Positions 1 through 8,135 of a stretch of 64,000 bases of DNA are shown here, in pieces (the first letter of the stretch is position 1; the number at the start of each line of letters is the position of its first letter). Source of the DNA: Phenylobacterium sp. (GTDB lineage Bacteria > Pseudomonadota > Alphaproteobacteria > Caulobacterales > Caulobacteraceae); assembly GCF_013911965.1 (NCBI RefSeq), contig NZ_JACESE010000012.1, forward strand, positions 58,504 through 122,503, in the 5' to 3' direction. Made by a program: the position numbers and the translations under genes. The notes beneath the pieces were generated by a model. It did not search any database and was not told where the DNA came from. It saw nothing but the letters and a program-made list of their open reading frames with translations.

Positions 1-220
1 CGGCGTAGAAGGAATTGGGACGCTTCTCAGGGTTGAGCCGCTTGAGCGTGCCGGCGGCGACCAGTTCCTCGGTCAGGCGGCTCCATTCGGCTTGCGAGCC
101 GTCGCACCAGTAGACGCGGTCGGGCTTGGTGAGGGCGGCGATGTCCGCAACCCAGGATTTCAGCTGCGCATGGCCCGTGGGCGCGTCGTCCAAACCCGGC
201 GTCTTGGTCGCTTCCGTCAT
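1..220 (-). CDS. pckG: Phosphoenolpyruvate carboxykinase (GTP), N-terminal part
   Basis: About 73 N-terminal residues are visible; the rest lies beyond the left edge. The peptide carries a tryptophan-cysteine-aspartate segment ([11 protein letters not shown]) followed by [12 protein letters not shown], both characteristic of the GTP-dependent PEPCK family, which converts oxaloacetate to phosphoenolpyruvate in gluconeogenesis. I chose ATG at 220 because GGAGA lies just upstream; an in-frame ATG at 232 is possible but has no better ribosome site. The gene is transcribed away from the rest of the window and has no evident link with the polysaccharide locus. The family call is confident; enzyme integrity cannot be judged from this fragment. 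Confidence 0.9.
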   Translation of the reverse strand, partial: MTEATKTPGLDDAPTGHAQLKSWVADIAALTKPDRVYWCDGSQAEWSRLTEELVAAGTLKRLNPEKRPNSFYA

Positions 221-736
221 GAGGGTCTCCATCACCTGGCCGTCAGCACGCGCGGCGAGCCGCCGCAGATGTCCGAATATGAACAAGTCCATAATGCGTG
301 CGAGGCCAAGTGCAAACCATGCGCCGCAGCGAAAGTTCATTTCCTGCAGAGACGGCGCAGATGCGGCGCCCGCAGGACGAAGCTGAAGGGAATTCGGACC
401 TTACGCCGCGGCGCCCTCCCCAGTTGGTCGCCCGCATGGCGACCGCTACGACCGCTTCCGGACAGCCGACAGCAAAGAGCCTGCGCCGGCGGCCACGGTG
501 ATGAGGGGAAGGCTCGCCAGCCAGACAAGTCCGAGGCCCATGAGTCGCCCCAGGGCGAGGACGCGCCCTGCAGGGTGGGACCGCCGCATCGCAAGGTGGG
601 CCATGTTTTGATCGCCTGCCGCCCGAGATGACTTCCAGCCCCAGGAAAGGGTGAAGACACGGCCAAGCTCAAGGCTGGGCGTTCTCAGATCGGGCGTAAA
701 CCTGGCCAGACTGGGCGCCTGCCCAACCTTCGTCCC
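221..736. other. Mostly empty stretch between pckG and ugd
   Basis: About 515 bases separate the start of pckG from the end of ugd. Apart from one weak 52-codon minus-strand frame (446-604) I see no convincing gene. Longer open frames here are arginine- and proline-rich and look like GC-rich shadow reading. The pckG promoter should lie in this interval, but no clear -35/-10 pair stands out. Confidence 0.6.
446..604 (-). CDS. Possible small single-pass membrane protein
   Basis: This is an unrecognised 52-residue frame with a basic N-terminus followed by one hydrophobic segment at about residues 22-45 (GLGLVWLASLPLITVAAGAG) and a basic tail. That pattern would suit an inner-membrane miniprotein. 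It is the only frame in this interval with a sensible membrane layout, but there is no clear ribosome site and no recognised homologue. It could be a chance open frame in GC-rich DNA. Confidence 0.25.
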   Translation of the reverse strand: MAHLAMRRSHPAGRVLALGRLMGLGLVWLASLPLITVAAGAGSLLSAVRKRS

Positions 737-2041
737 CTAGGGACGCCCGATGCTGACATACTGGAAGCCTTCCTGACGCATGTCGGCAGGCTTGTAGATA
801 TTCCGGAGGTCGACCAGCAGCGGGGTGGTCATGTCGGCCTTGAGGCGGTCGAGGTCGAGCGCCCGGAACTGGTCCCATTCGGTGATGATGACCACGGCCT
901 CGGCGTCCTTGGCCACGGCGTAGGGATCGGCAGCGAAGTCGACGCCGGGCAGCAGGTGGCGGGCCTCCTTGTCGCCTTCGGGGTCGAAGGCGGTGACCTG
1001 GGCGCCCAGGGCCTGAAGGGCCGGGATGATGTCGAGGCTCGGCGCATCGCGCATGTCGTCGGTATTGGGTTTGAAGGTCAGGCCCAGCACGCCGATCTTC
1101 TTGCCCTTCACATCCCCGCCCATGGCCTGGACCACCTTGCGGGCCATGGCCTTCTTGCGCTGGTCGTTGACGCGGACGGTGGTCTCGATCAACTCCACCG
1201 GCGCGCCGAAGTCGGTGGCGGTGCGCACCAGGGCCAGCGTGTCCTTGGGGAAGCACGAGCCGCCATAGCCCGGGCCGGCGTTCAGGAACTTGCCGCCGAT
1301 GCGGCCGTCCAGTCCGATGCCGCGGGCCACGTGCTGCACGTCGGCGCCCACCGCTTCGCAGAGGTCGGCCATCTCGTTGATGAAGGTGATCTTCATGGCC
1401 AGGAAGGCGTTGGCCGCATACTTGATCAGTTCGCTCGTCCGGCGGCCGGTGAAGACGATCGGCGTCTCGTTCAGAAAGAGCGGCCGGTAGAGCTCGCTCA
1501 TCACCGGGCGGGCCCGCTCGTCCTCCAGCCCCACCACCACCCGGTCGGGCCGCTTGAAGTCCTCGATGGCCGCGCCTTCGCGCAGGAACTCCGGGTTGGA
1601 GACCACCGCGAACTGCGCATCGGGCCGGCGGGCCTTGATGATCTTCTCGATCTCATCGCCCGTGCCCACCGGGACGGTGGACTTGGTGACCACCACGGTG
1701 AAGCCGTCCATCAGGTCGGCGATCTCCTCGGCCGCCGCATAGACATAGGAGAGGTCCGCGTGCCCGTCGCCGCGCCGCGAGGGCGTGCCCACCGCGATGA
1801 ACACCGCATCGGCCTCGCGCACCGCCTTGGCCGCCTCGGTCTCGAAGAACAGCCGCCCCGCCGCCACATTGCGCGCCACCAGCACGTCCAGCCCCGGCTC
1901 GTAGATCGGGATGCCGCCCGAGCGCAGCCGCTCGATCTTGCCCGCATCCTTGTCGATGCACGTCACCACATGGCCAAAATCGGCAAAGCAGGCCCCGCTC
2001 ACGAGGCCCACATAACCGGTGCCGATCATCGCAACTTGCAT
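737..2041 (-). CDS. ugd: UDP-glucose 6-dehydrogenase
   Basis: This 434-residue cytoplasmic enzyme oxidises UDP-glucose to UDP-glucuronate with two NAD+. The N-terminal Rossmann motif GTGYVG is at residues 7-12. The catalytic cysteine sits in GYGGSCFPKD at about residue 263, and the C-terminal UDP-binding domain is complete. Length is normal for the family. It is followed, 158 bases away on the same strand, by the short polysaccharide-export gene. Its product feeds the UDP-glucuronate 4-epimerase at 26.2-27.1 kb, so the exported polymer probably contains uronic acid. No truncation or missing catalytic residue is seen. Confidence 0.95.
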   Translation of the reverse strand: MQVAMIGTGYVGLVSGACFADFGHVVTCIDKDAGKIERLRSGGIPIYEPGLDVLVARNVAAGRLFFETEAAKAVREADAVFIAVGTPSRRGDGHADLSYVYAAAEEIADLMDGFTVVVTKSTVPVGTGDEIEKIIKARRPDAQFAVVSNPEFLREGAAIEDFKRPDRVVVGLEDERARPVMSELYRPLFLNETPIVFTGRRTSELIKYAANAFLAMKITFINEMADLCEAVGADVQHVARGIGLDGRIGGKFLNAGPGYGGSCFPKDTLALVRTATDFGAPVELIETTVRVNDQRKKAMARKVVQAMGGDVKGKKIGVLGLTFKPNTDDMRDAPSLDIIPALQALGAQVTAFDPEGDKEARHLLPGVDFAADPYAVAKDAEAVVIITEWDQFRALDLDRLKADMTTPLLVDLRNIYKPADMRQEGFQYVSIGRP

Positions 2042-2199
2042 CGACGCACCCCTCCTTCACCGGCCGATCATGGCCATCTCGGCGCTCCCTTTGGTCTGGG
2101 TTGCGCCCCCTGGCAAGGTGAAGCCTTGACCGGCGGACTCGGTTCAACGCCGACCACAGTCGGACCCGCGAATGATCACGGGCCCGCCGATCGGTCGGA

Positions 2200-2769
2200 T
2201 CAGAAGAACCGTTCGGTGATGCGGATGGTGTCGCCGGGCGCCACGGGCGTTTGGGGGGTGAGCGGATATTCCCGCTCAAGCGAAGAGTCCGCCCGCTTGA
2301 TGAACACTCGGCGGGTGTTGGCGCGATAGGTGAAGCCGCCGGCGGTGGCGACGGCGTTCAGCACCGAAAGCCCGTTGGTGTACGGGTACTCGCCCGGGGT
2401 CTCCACCTCGCCGAGGATATAGAAGGGCCGGTAGTTCAGGACCTCGACGCTTACGCGCGGGTCCTTCAGATAGCCGTCCTTCAGCACCGTCTCGATGGCG
2501 GTCTGGAATTCAGGAATGGTGAGCCCGGCGGCCTTCACCTCTCCCACGAGCGGCAGCGAGACATTTCCCGAGCCGCCGACGAAAAACTCCCCGGTCAGCG
2601 CCTCTTCGCCAAAGGTGATCACGCGGATCTTGTCGCCCGAGCCCATCCGGTAATCCGGCACGACACGAACCTCGGCGGCGCTCACATCTTGCGCCGCGAC
2701 GCCTCCAGGCGCGGCCACCGCCCACAGCGTCACAGCCGCCAGGGCCAGCAGGGACATAACTCTCCGCAT
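2200..2769 (-). CDS. Short OPX-type polysaccharide export protein
   Basis: The 189-residue protein has a signal peptide (about 1-26, ending near VAAQD), a Poly_export domain beginning at DYRMGSGDKIRV (about 38-115) and one SLBB-like domain with VLNYRPFYILGEVETPGEYPY. It belongs to the Wza/OPX family that forms the periplasmic conduit for exopolysaccharide. It is roughly half the length of enterobacterial Wza and lacks the C-terminal outer-membrane helix, so it should need a separate outer-membrane pore. The beta-barrel protein at 6.7-8.0 kb is the obvious candidate. It lies on the minus strand upstream of ugd and diverges from the cysteine-protease gene at 3034 across an AT-rich gap. Confidence 0.88.
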   Translation of the reverse strand: MRRVMSLLALAAVTLWAVAAPGGVAAQDVSAAEVRVVPDYRMGSGDKIRVITFGEEALTGEFFVGGSGNVSLPLVGEVKAAGLTIPEFQTAIETVLKDGYLKDPRVSVEVLNYRPFYILGEVETPGEYPYTNGLSVLNAVATAGGFTYRANTRRVFIKRADSSLEREYPLTPQTPVAPGDTIRITERFF

Positions 2770-3033
2770 CTACTCCAAGCTCCGAAATTTATCCGTGTCC
2801 CTCAGGGACGCTTTCTACCGCAGCGCAACCAAACTGGAAACTCCCAAGCCTGGCGGCATGGATAACAAACTCGAAACACAACACTTACAAACAGTAAAAT
2901 CTGAATTCACGCTGTCTCAAGGTTAAACTCAGCGAAAGCACGTTTGGTTGTAGAAATTACACCAAGAAACTACAGCAAGACTTAATCGGCTTCATCGTAA
3001 ACGAGCACCACAATAACTCCAGAAGGGGGTGAT
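2770..3033. promoter_or_regulatory. AT-rich divergent promoter region
   Basis: The 264-base gap lies between the divergent OPX gene and the plus-strand EPS genes. From about 2860 to 3020 it is clearly AT-richer than its surroundings, as expected for back-to-back promoters. A strong ribosome site AAGGGGG at 3022-3028 sets the GTG start at 3034. I cannot name a specific operator. Confidence 0.5.
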
Positions 3034-4047
3034 GTGGTGGCGTCTAGAAAGACTCTATTTACCAGCGGCATTACAGTTATTGCCGCGTTTACTCTATCAG
3101 CCTGCGCGACCATGCCGGAGCCGAGCGCTCCGATGCGCCTCGGAGAAGCGGCGGCCCCGCCGACAGCGTTCCTGGAATTCTGCCAACGCCTTCCGTCCGA
3201 GTGCGGCGGAGCGCCCGCCGAGGTCGTGCGAACGGTCGCTACGACCGAGCTTGCTCAACGCAACGCCGCCGAGGCGCGCTTCGTCCAAGGCCGGAAGCGC
3301 AACAACCCGGTGGCGACGGCCGCTGTGGGCGTCCAGAGCGTCTCCTGGTCGCACGCCTTCGAGGAGGCGCGACGCCGGCGCGAAGCCCTGGCCGCGCCGC
3401 TGCCGGCGGCCCGCTATGACTGGTCGGCCCACTTCGCCGCGGCCCGCGCCGAGAAGTCCGACGCCGTCGCCCTGAAAGCTGATCGGTCTGCGTCAGGGTT
3501 GGAAGGCGGAGAGACCCTGGCGTGGAGCGGGAAAGTCGCGCCGGCGACCTTCCAGAACGCGGTCCTGCCCCTCACCTCGCCGTCGGAGGTCGCCCCGGCG
3601 CCGGCCATGACGCCGAGCCTTTGGTCCACCCTCAATCGGGTGAATGACAAGGTGAACCGGGCCATCGCGCGAAAGACCGACATCGCCCACTACGGCCGCA
3701 TCGACTTCTGGACCACGCCGTTGGCGGAAGGCGTCGCCGCCGGCGACTGCGAAGACTATGTGCTGGAGAAGAAGCGCGCCCTGATAGAGTCCGGCCTGCC
3801 GGCCAGCGCCCTTTCCATCGCGGTCGTGACGACGAGCTGGGGCGAAGCCCACGCCGTCCTGCTCGTCGCCACCGACCAAGGCGAGTACGTCCTCGACAAC
3901 ACGACCCCTTGGATCGTGCCGTGGCGCAAGGCCAATCTGCGTTGGCACGAGCGGCAGGTCGCGGGCAGCGCCTTCCGCTGGGCCAATGTGGAGGACGGCC
4001 TTCCTCTCACCCTGGCCAGCCGGTCCTTGCCGGGCGGCGGTCGCTAA
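3034..4047 (+). CDS. Transglutaminase-like cysteine peptidase lipoprotein (BTLCP/LapG-like) with a long insertion
   Basis: The 337-residue protein starts at GTG 3034 behind AAGGGGG. It has a lipoprotein signal with lipobox LSAC (Cys24). The BTLCP fold begins at PPTAFLEFCQRLPSECG (42-57) and resumes at LWSTLNRVNDKVNRAI (about 197). The catalytic triad is visible as C239 (GDCEDYVLEK), H273 and D288. Family members such as LapG are usually about 200 residues; here about 130 residues, rich in Ala and Arg, are inserted between the first helix and the catalytic core. LapG-type enzymes clip surface adhesins, so this one may process a periplasmic or surface target related to polysaccharide attachment; that role is inferred. 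It begins the plus-strand EPS run. Confidence 0.85.
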   Translation: MVASRKTLFTSGITVIAAFTLSACATMPEPSAPMRLGEAAAPPTAFLEFCQRLPSECGGAPAEVVRTVATTELAQRNAAEARFVQGRKRNNPVATAAVGVQSVSWSHAFEEARRRREALAAPLPAARYDWSAHFAAARAEKSDAVALKADRSASGLEGGETLAWSGKVAPATFQNAVLPLTSPSEVAPAPAMTPSLWSTLNRVNDKVNRAIARKTDIAHYGRIDFWTTPLAEGVAAGDCEDYVLEKKRALIESGLPASALSIAVVTTSWGEAHAVLLVATDQGEYVLDNTTPWIVPWRKANLRWHERQVAGSAFRWANVEDGLPLTLASRSLPGGGR

Positions 4048-4053
4048 GTCTTA

Positions 4054-5439
4054 GTGCCGCAGCAGAGATTCGACGGAGACACGGCGTTGGCGGCGAGAAG
4101 GCGAAGCGGGGACGCCGAGACCGAGAGCGAGCGCGCTCGCCTTTGGCCGCCGCCGCAAGGCTTTGGCCTTGCGCTCGCCGCCATCGCCCTCGTCTTCGCC
4201 GGCCATCTCGCCTTTGGCGCCCTGCTCGCCATCCCGGCCCTGATCGGCGCAACGGCGTCGGCGGCCCTGCTGCTGGTCTGCCTGGCGACGCCGGCGCTGC
4301 GCCGCGACCTGCTGCGCATCCGGGGCCTGCTCGCGCCGGGGGGCCTGTTCCTGATCGTGATGGTCCTGGGGGGCCTCTCGCTCACCCCTTACGCCCCCGG
4401 GGGAGCGCACCCGGTCTGGGACTTCGTGGGCGTCCGACCTGGGGCGGCCACCATCGACCGGTCAGCGACCCTGCTCGAGCTGGCCAAGCTGCTCGGCCTT
4501 GCTTGCCTGTTCCTTGTCGGCGTCACCACCGGGGCGTCGGATGAACGCGCCCGTACGGCGGTCAACCTCTTCATACTGGCGGCCGCCGCCTTCGGGGCCT
4601 ACGCCTTCATCGGGTTCGTAACCGGGAGCATCCATCAGAGCCAGAACGGCCGGCTTGAGGGGACGCTGATGAGCCCGAACACCGCCGGGACGTTTTTCGC
4701 GCTCGCCTCGGTGGTGGTGCTGGGTCCGCTGCTGCGCCGCCTCAGAGGGCGCTCGGCCGCAACGGCCCTGCAGGCCGCGCCGGGCTACTGGGCCGCACTC
4801 CTCATACTTCTGGCGTGCCTTCTGATGACCGCCTCGCGCGGCGCGGCGCTCGCCAGCGCCGCCGCCGTCGCCGCTCTGTTCGTGCTTCTCGCCTGGGCCG
4901 GACGCCTCAAATGGACGCGTGCGAGCCTGGTCCTCCTCGCCGGCGCCGTCGCCCTGGCGCTCGCCGTCGCCCTCTTCGGCGAAACGCTGATGGCACGCTT
5001 CACGCGCGTCGAAGAAGACGCCCTCTCGCGGGCGGACCTTTTCCGGCTGCACTGGAACGCCTTCCTCGCCTCGCCGTGGTCTGGCTACGGGCTCGGTACG
5101 TTCGACACCATCCATCGGACCCTGCTCGACAGCAGCTCGGTAGAGGCGCTCTGGCGGGTTCGAGCGACGCACAACGTCTATATTCAATGGCTTGAGGAGA
5201 CCGGCGTGTTCATGGCCGCGGCCATGTTCGCCTGTATCGGCTTGATCATCTTGACGGCGAGCGTCCGCGGTCTGCGGCGAAGCCGCATGACGCAGATCCT
5301 TTTCGCCCTCATCGCAGCCGACATGGTCTTCATCGTTCATGGCCTGTCGGACTTCGCCTTGCAGACGCCATCGATGGCGATGATGTGGAGCTATCTGCTC
5401 GGGCTGCAGTTCGGTCTTTCGCAAGGATCGCAGAGATGA
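4054..5439 (+). CDS. O-antigen ligase/polymerase family membrane protein (Wzy-like)
   Basis: This 461-residue, polytopic inner-membrane protein has about ten hydrophobic segments and a large central periplasmic stretch. The stretch contains RADLFRLHWNAFLASPWSGYGLGTF and RATHNVYIQWLEETG, the H-N-x-Y/GxGxG pattern of the Wzy_C/O-antigen ligase family. Such proteins polymerise or ligate lipid-linked glycan at the periplasmic face. The start is GTG 4054, six bases after the upstream stop, indicating an operon. A second Wzy-like gene lies at 20.9-22.3 kb, so one may polymerise and the other may ligate; the sequence alone does not say which. Confidence 0.85.
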   Translation: MPQQRFDGDTALAARRRSGDAETESERARLWPPPQGFGLALAAIALVFAGHLAFGALLAIPALIGATASAALLLVCLATPALRRDLLRIRGLLAPGGLFLIVMVLGGLSLTPYAPGGAHPVWDFVGVRPGAATIDRSATLLELAKLLGLACLFLVGVTTGASDERARTAVNLFILAAAAFGAYAFIGFVTGSIHQSQNGRLEGTLMSPNTAGTFFALASVVVLGPLLRRLRGRSAATALQAAPGYWAALLILLACLLMTASRGAALASAAAVAALFVLLAWAGRLKWTRASLVLLAGAVALALAVALFGETLMARFTRVEEDALSRADLFRLHWNAFLASPWSGYGLGTFDTIHRTLLDSSSVEALWRVRATHNVYIQWLEETGVFMAAAMFACIGLIILTASVRGLRRSRMTQILFALIAADMVFIVHGLSDFALQTPSMAMMWSYLLGLQFGLSQGSQR

Positions 5440-6014
5440 GCCGGGCGCGCGTGACGGTCCTGGCCTTGGCGGGCCTTCTGGCGACGACGACGGTGGCGCT
5501 GTGCGTCGCCCTGCTCATTTCGCAGGCGCCTTCCCGCAGGGGTGAGGCGCCCATTCGCCTGGCTGTGGCGGAAAACACCGCGGCCAACCGCGCGCTCGGC
5601 CTCACGCCGCCGGACTTTGCCGCGGCCCGCTCCGCCACCTGGCGCGCCTTGCGCCAATCGCCCTACGACCCCTCGGCCTGGCTGCGGCTCGCCTATATCG
5701 ACGCCGCCGAAGACGGGCGACTGGATAAGGACGGCGCAGCGGCGTTCACCCGCTCCTACGAACTCCTGCCGTTCGATCAGTATGTGGCGGTTTGGCGTGT
5801 CGGCTTCGCCCTGGAGAACTGGCAGTCGCTGACGCCCGAGACCCGTGCCCGCGTCAGAGCCGAAGCTCTAGCATTCGCGCGCACAAGCCGGTATCGCGAG
5901 ATGCGAACTACTCTTCTGGGGGTGACGAATCCAGTTGGGCGGCTGCCCGGGGTGCTTTGGGCGCAGCGGATGCGCGAAGAACGGGCGGCTCGGCTCAATC
6001 TGGGCGCGAAGTGA
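5436..6014 (+). CDS. Membrane-anchored TPR-like protein of the EPS operon
   Basis: The 192-residue protein starts at ATG 5436, overlapping the ligase stop as ATGA, which shows translational coupling. One N-terminal membrane segment (about 8-28) is followed by a periplasmic alpha-helical part. SATWRALRQSPYDPSAWLRLAYIDA and the following helices resemble tetratricopeptide repeats. Comparable small TPR proteins often follow O-antigen-ligase genes and may scaffold the polymerase; that is contextual inference. No enzymatic motif is seen. An earlier in-frame ATG at 5385 would lie inside the upstream gene and is less likely. Confidence 0.7.
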   Translation: MSRARVTVLALAGLLATTTVALCVALLISQAPSRRGEAPIRLAVAENTAANRALGLTPPDFAAARSATWRALRQSPYDPSAWLRLAYIDAAEDGRLDKDGAAAFTRSYELLPFDQYVAVWRVGFALENWQSLTPETRARVRAEALAFARTSRYREMRTTLLGVTNPVGRLPGVLWAQRMREERAARLNLGAK

Positions 6015-6131
6015 GCGTGCAGAAACGACACGTTACTAAACCTTCTATAGAATCCCCTTGAGAAACGGCGATGTCTGTGACTTTAAGTCACAAGGGCAAT
6101 GTCGCCCGAAGAACATTTGAGGAGAGGCGCC

Positions 6132-6626
6132 ATGAGCCTCAAGATGATCGGCATCAGCGCCGTTGCGCGCGCTCTCGCGTCGACCGCCGCCATCGGCGCC
6201 GTCGCCTTCACCGCCACGACGGCCGCGGCCCAGTTGAGCGCGACCCAGGAAGCGCAAGCCGCCGCCCTGGCCGAGTCCATCGCCGCTGCGGTGCAGCAAG
6301 CGCTCGCGGCCACCGCGGGTCAGCCGGCGGAAGCTCAGGAAGCCGCGGTCGAAGCCGCCATGGAGGCTGCGATCGCCGAGAGCGGCGTCGCGCCGGAAGT
6401 GGCCGCCGTGGCCCTGACCCAGGCCCAGGCGAGCCTCGCCCAAGCCGGCATTGCTTCGCCGGCGGTTTCGGCGGCCTTCGCCTCGACGCAACAGGCCGTC
6501 CAACTGGCGATGAACACGCCTGGCGCCGCCCCTGGCGCCACCGGCGGTCCGGCCGGCGGCACGGCGACCGGCGCCCCGCCGGCGGCGGGCGGCGGCGGCG
6601 GCGGCGGCGGCGTCGTCTATCCGTAA
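6132..6626 (+). CDS. Secreted Ala-rich protein with Gly-rich tail
   Basis: I do not recognise this 164-residue protein. ATG 6132 follows GGAGAGG at 6121-6127. A signal peptide (1 to about 34, ending TTAAAQ) is followed by an alanine/glutamine-rich helical region of repeated Ala-Ala-Val/Ile-Ala units. The C-terminus is rich in Gly, Ala and Pro, with an uninterrupted glycine run encoded by GGC repeats, ending VVYP. The composition suggests a periplasmic or surface structural protein. It sits between the ligase/TPR pair and the outer-membrane barrel, so it is probably part of the EPS operon. The GGC run could vary by replication slippage. Confidence 0.6.
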   Translation: MSLKMIGISAVARALASTAAIGAVAFTATTAAAQLSATQEAQAAALAESIAAAVQQALAATAGQPAEAQEAAVEAAMEAAIAESGVAPEVAAVALTQAQASLAQAGIASPAVSAAFASTQQAVQLAMNTPGAAPGATGGPAGGTATGAPPAAGGGGGGGGVVYP

Positions 6627-6634
6627 TGCCACTT

Positions 6635-6659
6635 CGGGCGAGGCGCCGCGCCTCGCCCG
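6635..6659. terminator. GC-rich hairpin after the Ala-rich secreted protein gene
   Basis: A perfect 11-base inverted repeat (CGGGCGAGGCG, three-base loop, CGCCTCGCCCG) starts eight bases after the stop codon. It has no U-tract, so it may be an attenuating or mRNA-stabilising stem rather than a full intrinsic terminator. Confidence 0.5.
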
Positions 6660-6716
6660 TCTCCCATCCCATATCTGCGCGCCGCACCGGCGCGCCCTTC
6701 TGACCGAGGTGTCGAC

Positions 6717-8021
6717 GTGACGGCGGACAAGCGAGTTCTTGCGGCCAGCGCAGCTGTGATTGCCGTGGCCGGCTTCTCCCAGGCGGCTGAAGCGCAAACG
6801 GTGCGGAGCGCGCTCAACCAGGGCGCCGACAGCAGCTTTGCGCGGGACCGTAACATCAGCGTTCGGCAGCGGCCGCGCGAAGGCTATGAGGCGATCGGAG
6901 TGCCGCTCGGCGCCTTCATGGCGTATCCGAAGCTGTCGCTGACAGCCGAGCACAACGACAACATTTACGCGACCAGCACCGGCGAGATCGACGACATGAT
7001 CTGGCGCGTGCAGCCGGAGGTGAACATCACCTCCAACTGGTCCCGCCATCTTCTGTCCGCCTACGGACGGGCCACCATCAATCGCTTTCAGGACTTCGAT
7101 TCCGAAGACACCGAGGACTACGCCCTCGGCGCCGCTGGCCGCCTCGACGTCCTGCGTTCAGCCACCGTCTCGGCCGGCGTGGACTGGGCTCAGCTGACCG
7201 AGCCCCGGACCTCGTCGAGCTCGCCGATCGCCTCGGAATCGCCGATCCAGTACGATCTCACCTCGGCGAGCCTGGCCGGCGTGCGCGAGTTCAACCGCCT
7301 CAAGCTCTCGGCCCGCTACGACTACCGCAAGTACGACTACGAGGATGGTCGCACCGCCGGCGGCGTTGTCGTGGAGCAGGACGATCGCGACCGCGACGTT
7401 CAGGCGATCACGGCTCGGGCCGATTATGCCGTCAGCCCGGCGACCGCTTTGTTCCTGGAACTGAGCAAGAACTGGCGCGAGTATGACCTCGCCCCGCCGG
7501 CGGTGACGCTGACGCGGGACTCCGAGGGCGTGCAAGCCCTGGTCGGCGCCAACTTCGAGCTTGGCGCCCTGACCCGCGGCGAAATCGGGGTCGGCTACAT
7601 CAGCCAAGAGTTCGATGACCCGGCGTTCAACGACATCGACGGCCTCGGCGCCCGCGCCCAGGTCGAGTGGTTCCCGACGCAGCTGACGACCGTCACGCTG
7701 ACGGGCTCGCGGACGGTGGAAGACAGCGGCATCGTGGGCTCGTCCGGCTACCTGTCGACCAATGTCGGCGCCCAGGTGGACCACGAGCTGATGCGCAACG
7801 TCATCCTCACCGGCCAGGTGGCCTACGGGAACGACGACTACGAGGGCATCGATCGCGAGGATGATCGCCTCACCGCCGGCCTGAGCGGCACCTATCTGCT
7901 CAATCGCCACGTGGGCGTGACGGTCGGCTACAGCTATTTCGACCAGGACTCCGCCGGCGCTGGCGGTGGGCAGGACTTCAAGGTCAACAAGGTCGGCGCG
8001 ACCCTGACCCTGCAATTCTGA
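6717..8021 (+). CDS. Outer-membrane beta-barrel protein (BBP2_2 family)
   Basis: The 434-residue protein starts at GTG 6717. A signal peptide (about 1-22, ending AEAQT) is followed by alternating amphipathic strands typical of the putative beta-barrel porin 2 family (PF10082). YPKLSLTAEHNDNIYAT is the typical N-terminal strand pair and the protein ends in an aromatic residue (LTLQF), the usual outer-membrane insertion signal. Members are common in exopolysaccharide loci. Because the OPX protein here lacks its own outer-membrane helix, this barrel is the best candidate for the outer-membrane channel, like Wzp-type barrels paired with short OPX proteins. That pairing is an inference from context. 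Confidence 0.85.
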   Translation: MTADKRVLAASAAVIAVAGFSQAAEAQTVRSALNQGADSSFARDRNISVRQRPREGYEAIGVPLGAFMAYPKLSLTAEHNDNIYATSTGEIDDMIWRVQPEVNITSNWSRHLLSAYGRATINRFQDFDSEDTEDYALGAAGRLDVLRSATVSAGVDWAQLTEPRTSSSSPIASESPIQYDLTSASLAGVREFNRLKLSARYDYRKYDYEDGRTAGGVVVEQDDRDRDVQAITARADYAVSPATALFLELSKNWREYDLAPPAVTLTRDSEGVQALVGANFELGALTRGEIGVGYISQEFDDPAFNDIDGLGARAQVEWFPTQLTTVTLTGSRTVEDSGIVGSSGYLSTNVGAQVDHELMRNVILTGQVAYGNDDYEGIDREDDRLTAGLSGTYLLNRHVGVTVGYSYFDQDSAGAGGGQDFKVNKVGATLTLQF

Positions 8022-8027
8022 TCCCAC

Positions 8028-8053
8028 GGCGGCCGCGCTCGCGTGCGGCCGCC
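8028..8053. terminator. Hairpin terminator after the beta-barrel gene
   Basis: A perfect 9-base inverted repeat (GGCGGCCGC and GCGGCCGCC, 8-base loop) begins seven bases after the stop and is followed by ATCTTCC. It is a plausible intrinsic terminator with a weak T-tract, separating the barrel gene from the Wzz/kinase gene. Confidence 0.55.
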
Positions 8054-8135
8054 ATCTTCCCGGCGTAGATCGGCCTATTCGTGGCCTCGGCTTTGCACCA
8101 AATGAGTCCAAAGCCAGTTTCGGGACATCAGTTCG

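Noticed and set aside
956-2329. Long plus-strand open frame of 457 codons
   Set aside because: It is antisense to ugd, rich in His/Arg/Gly with no family pattern; a GC-rich shadow.
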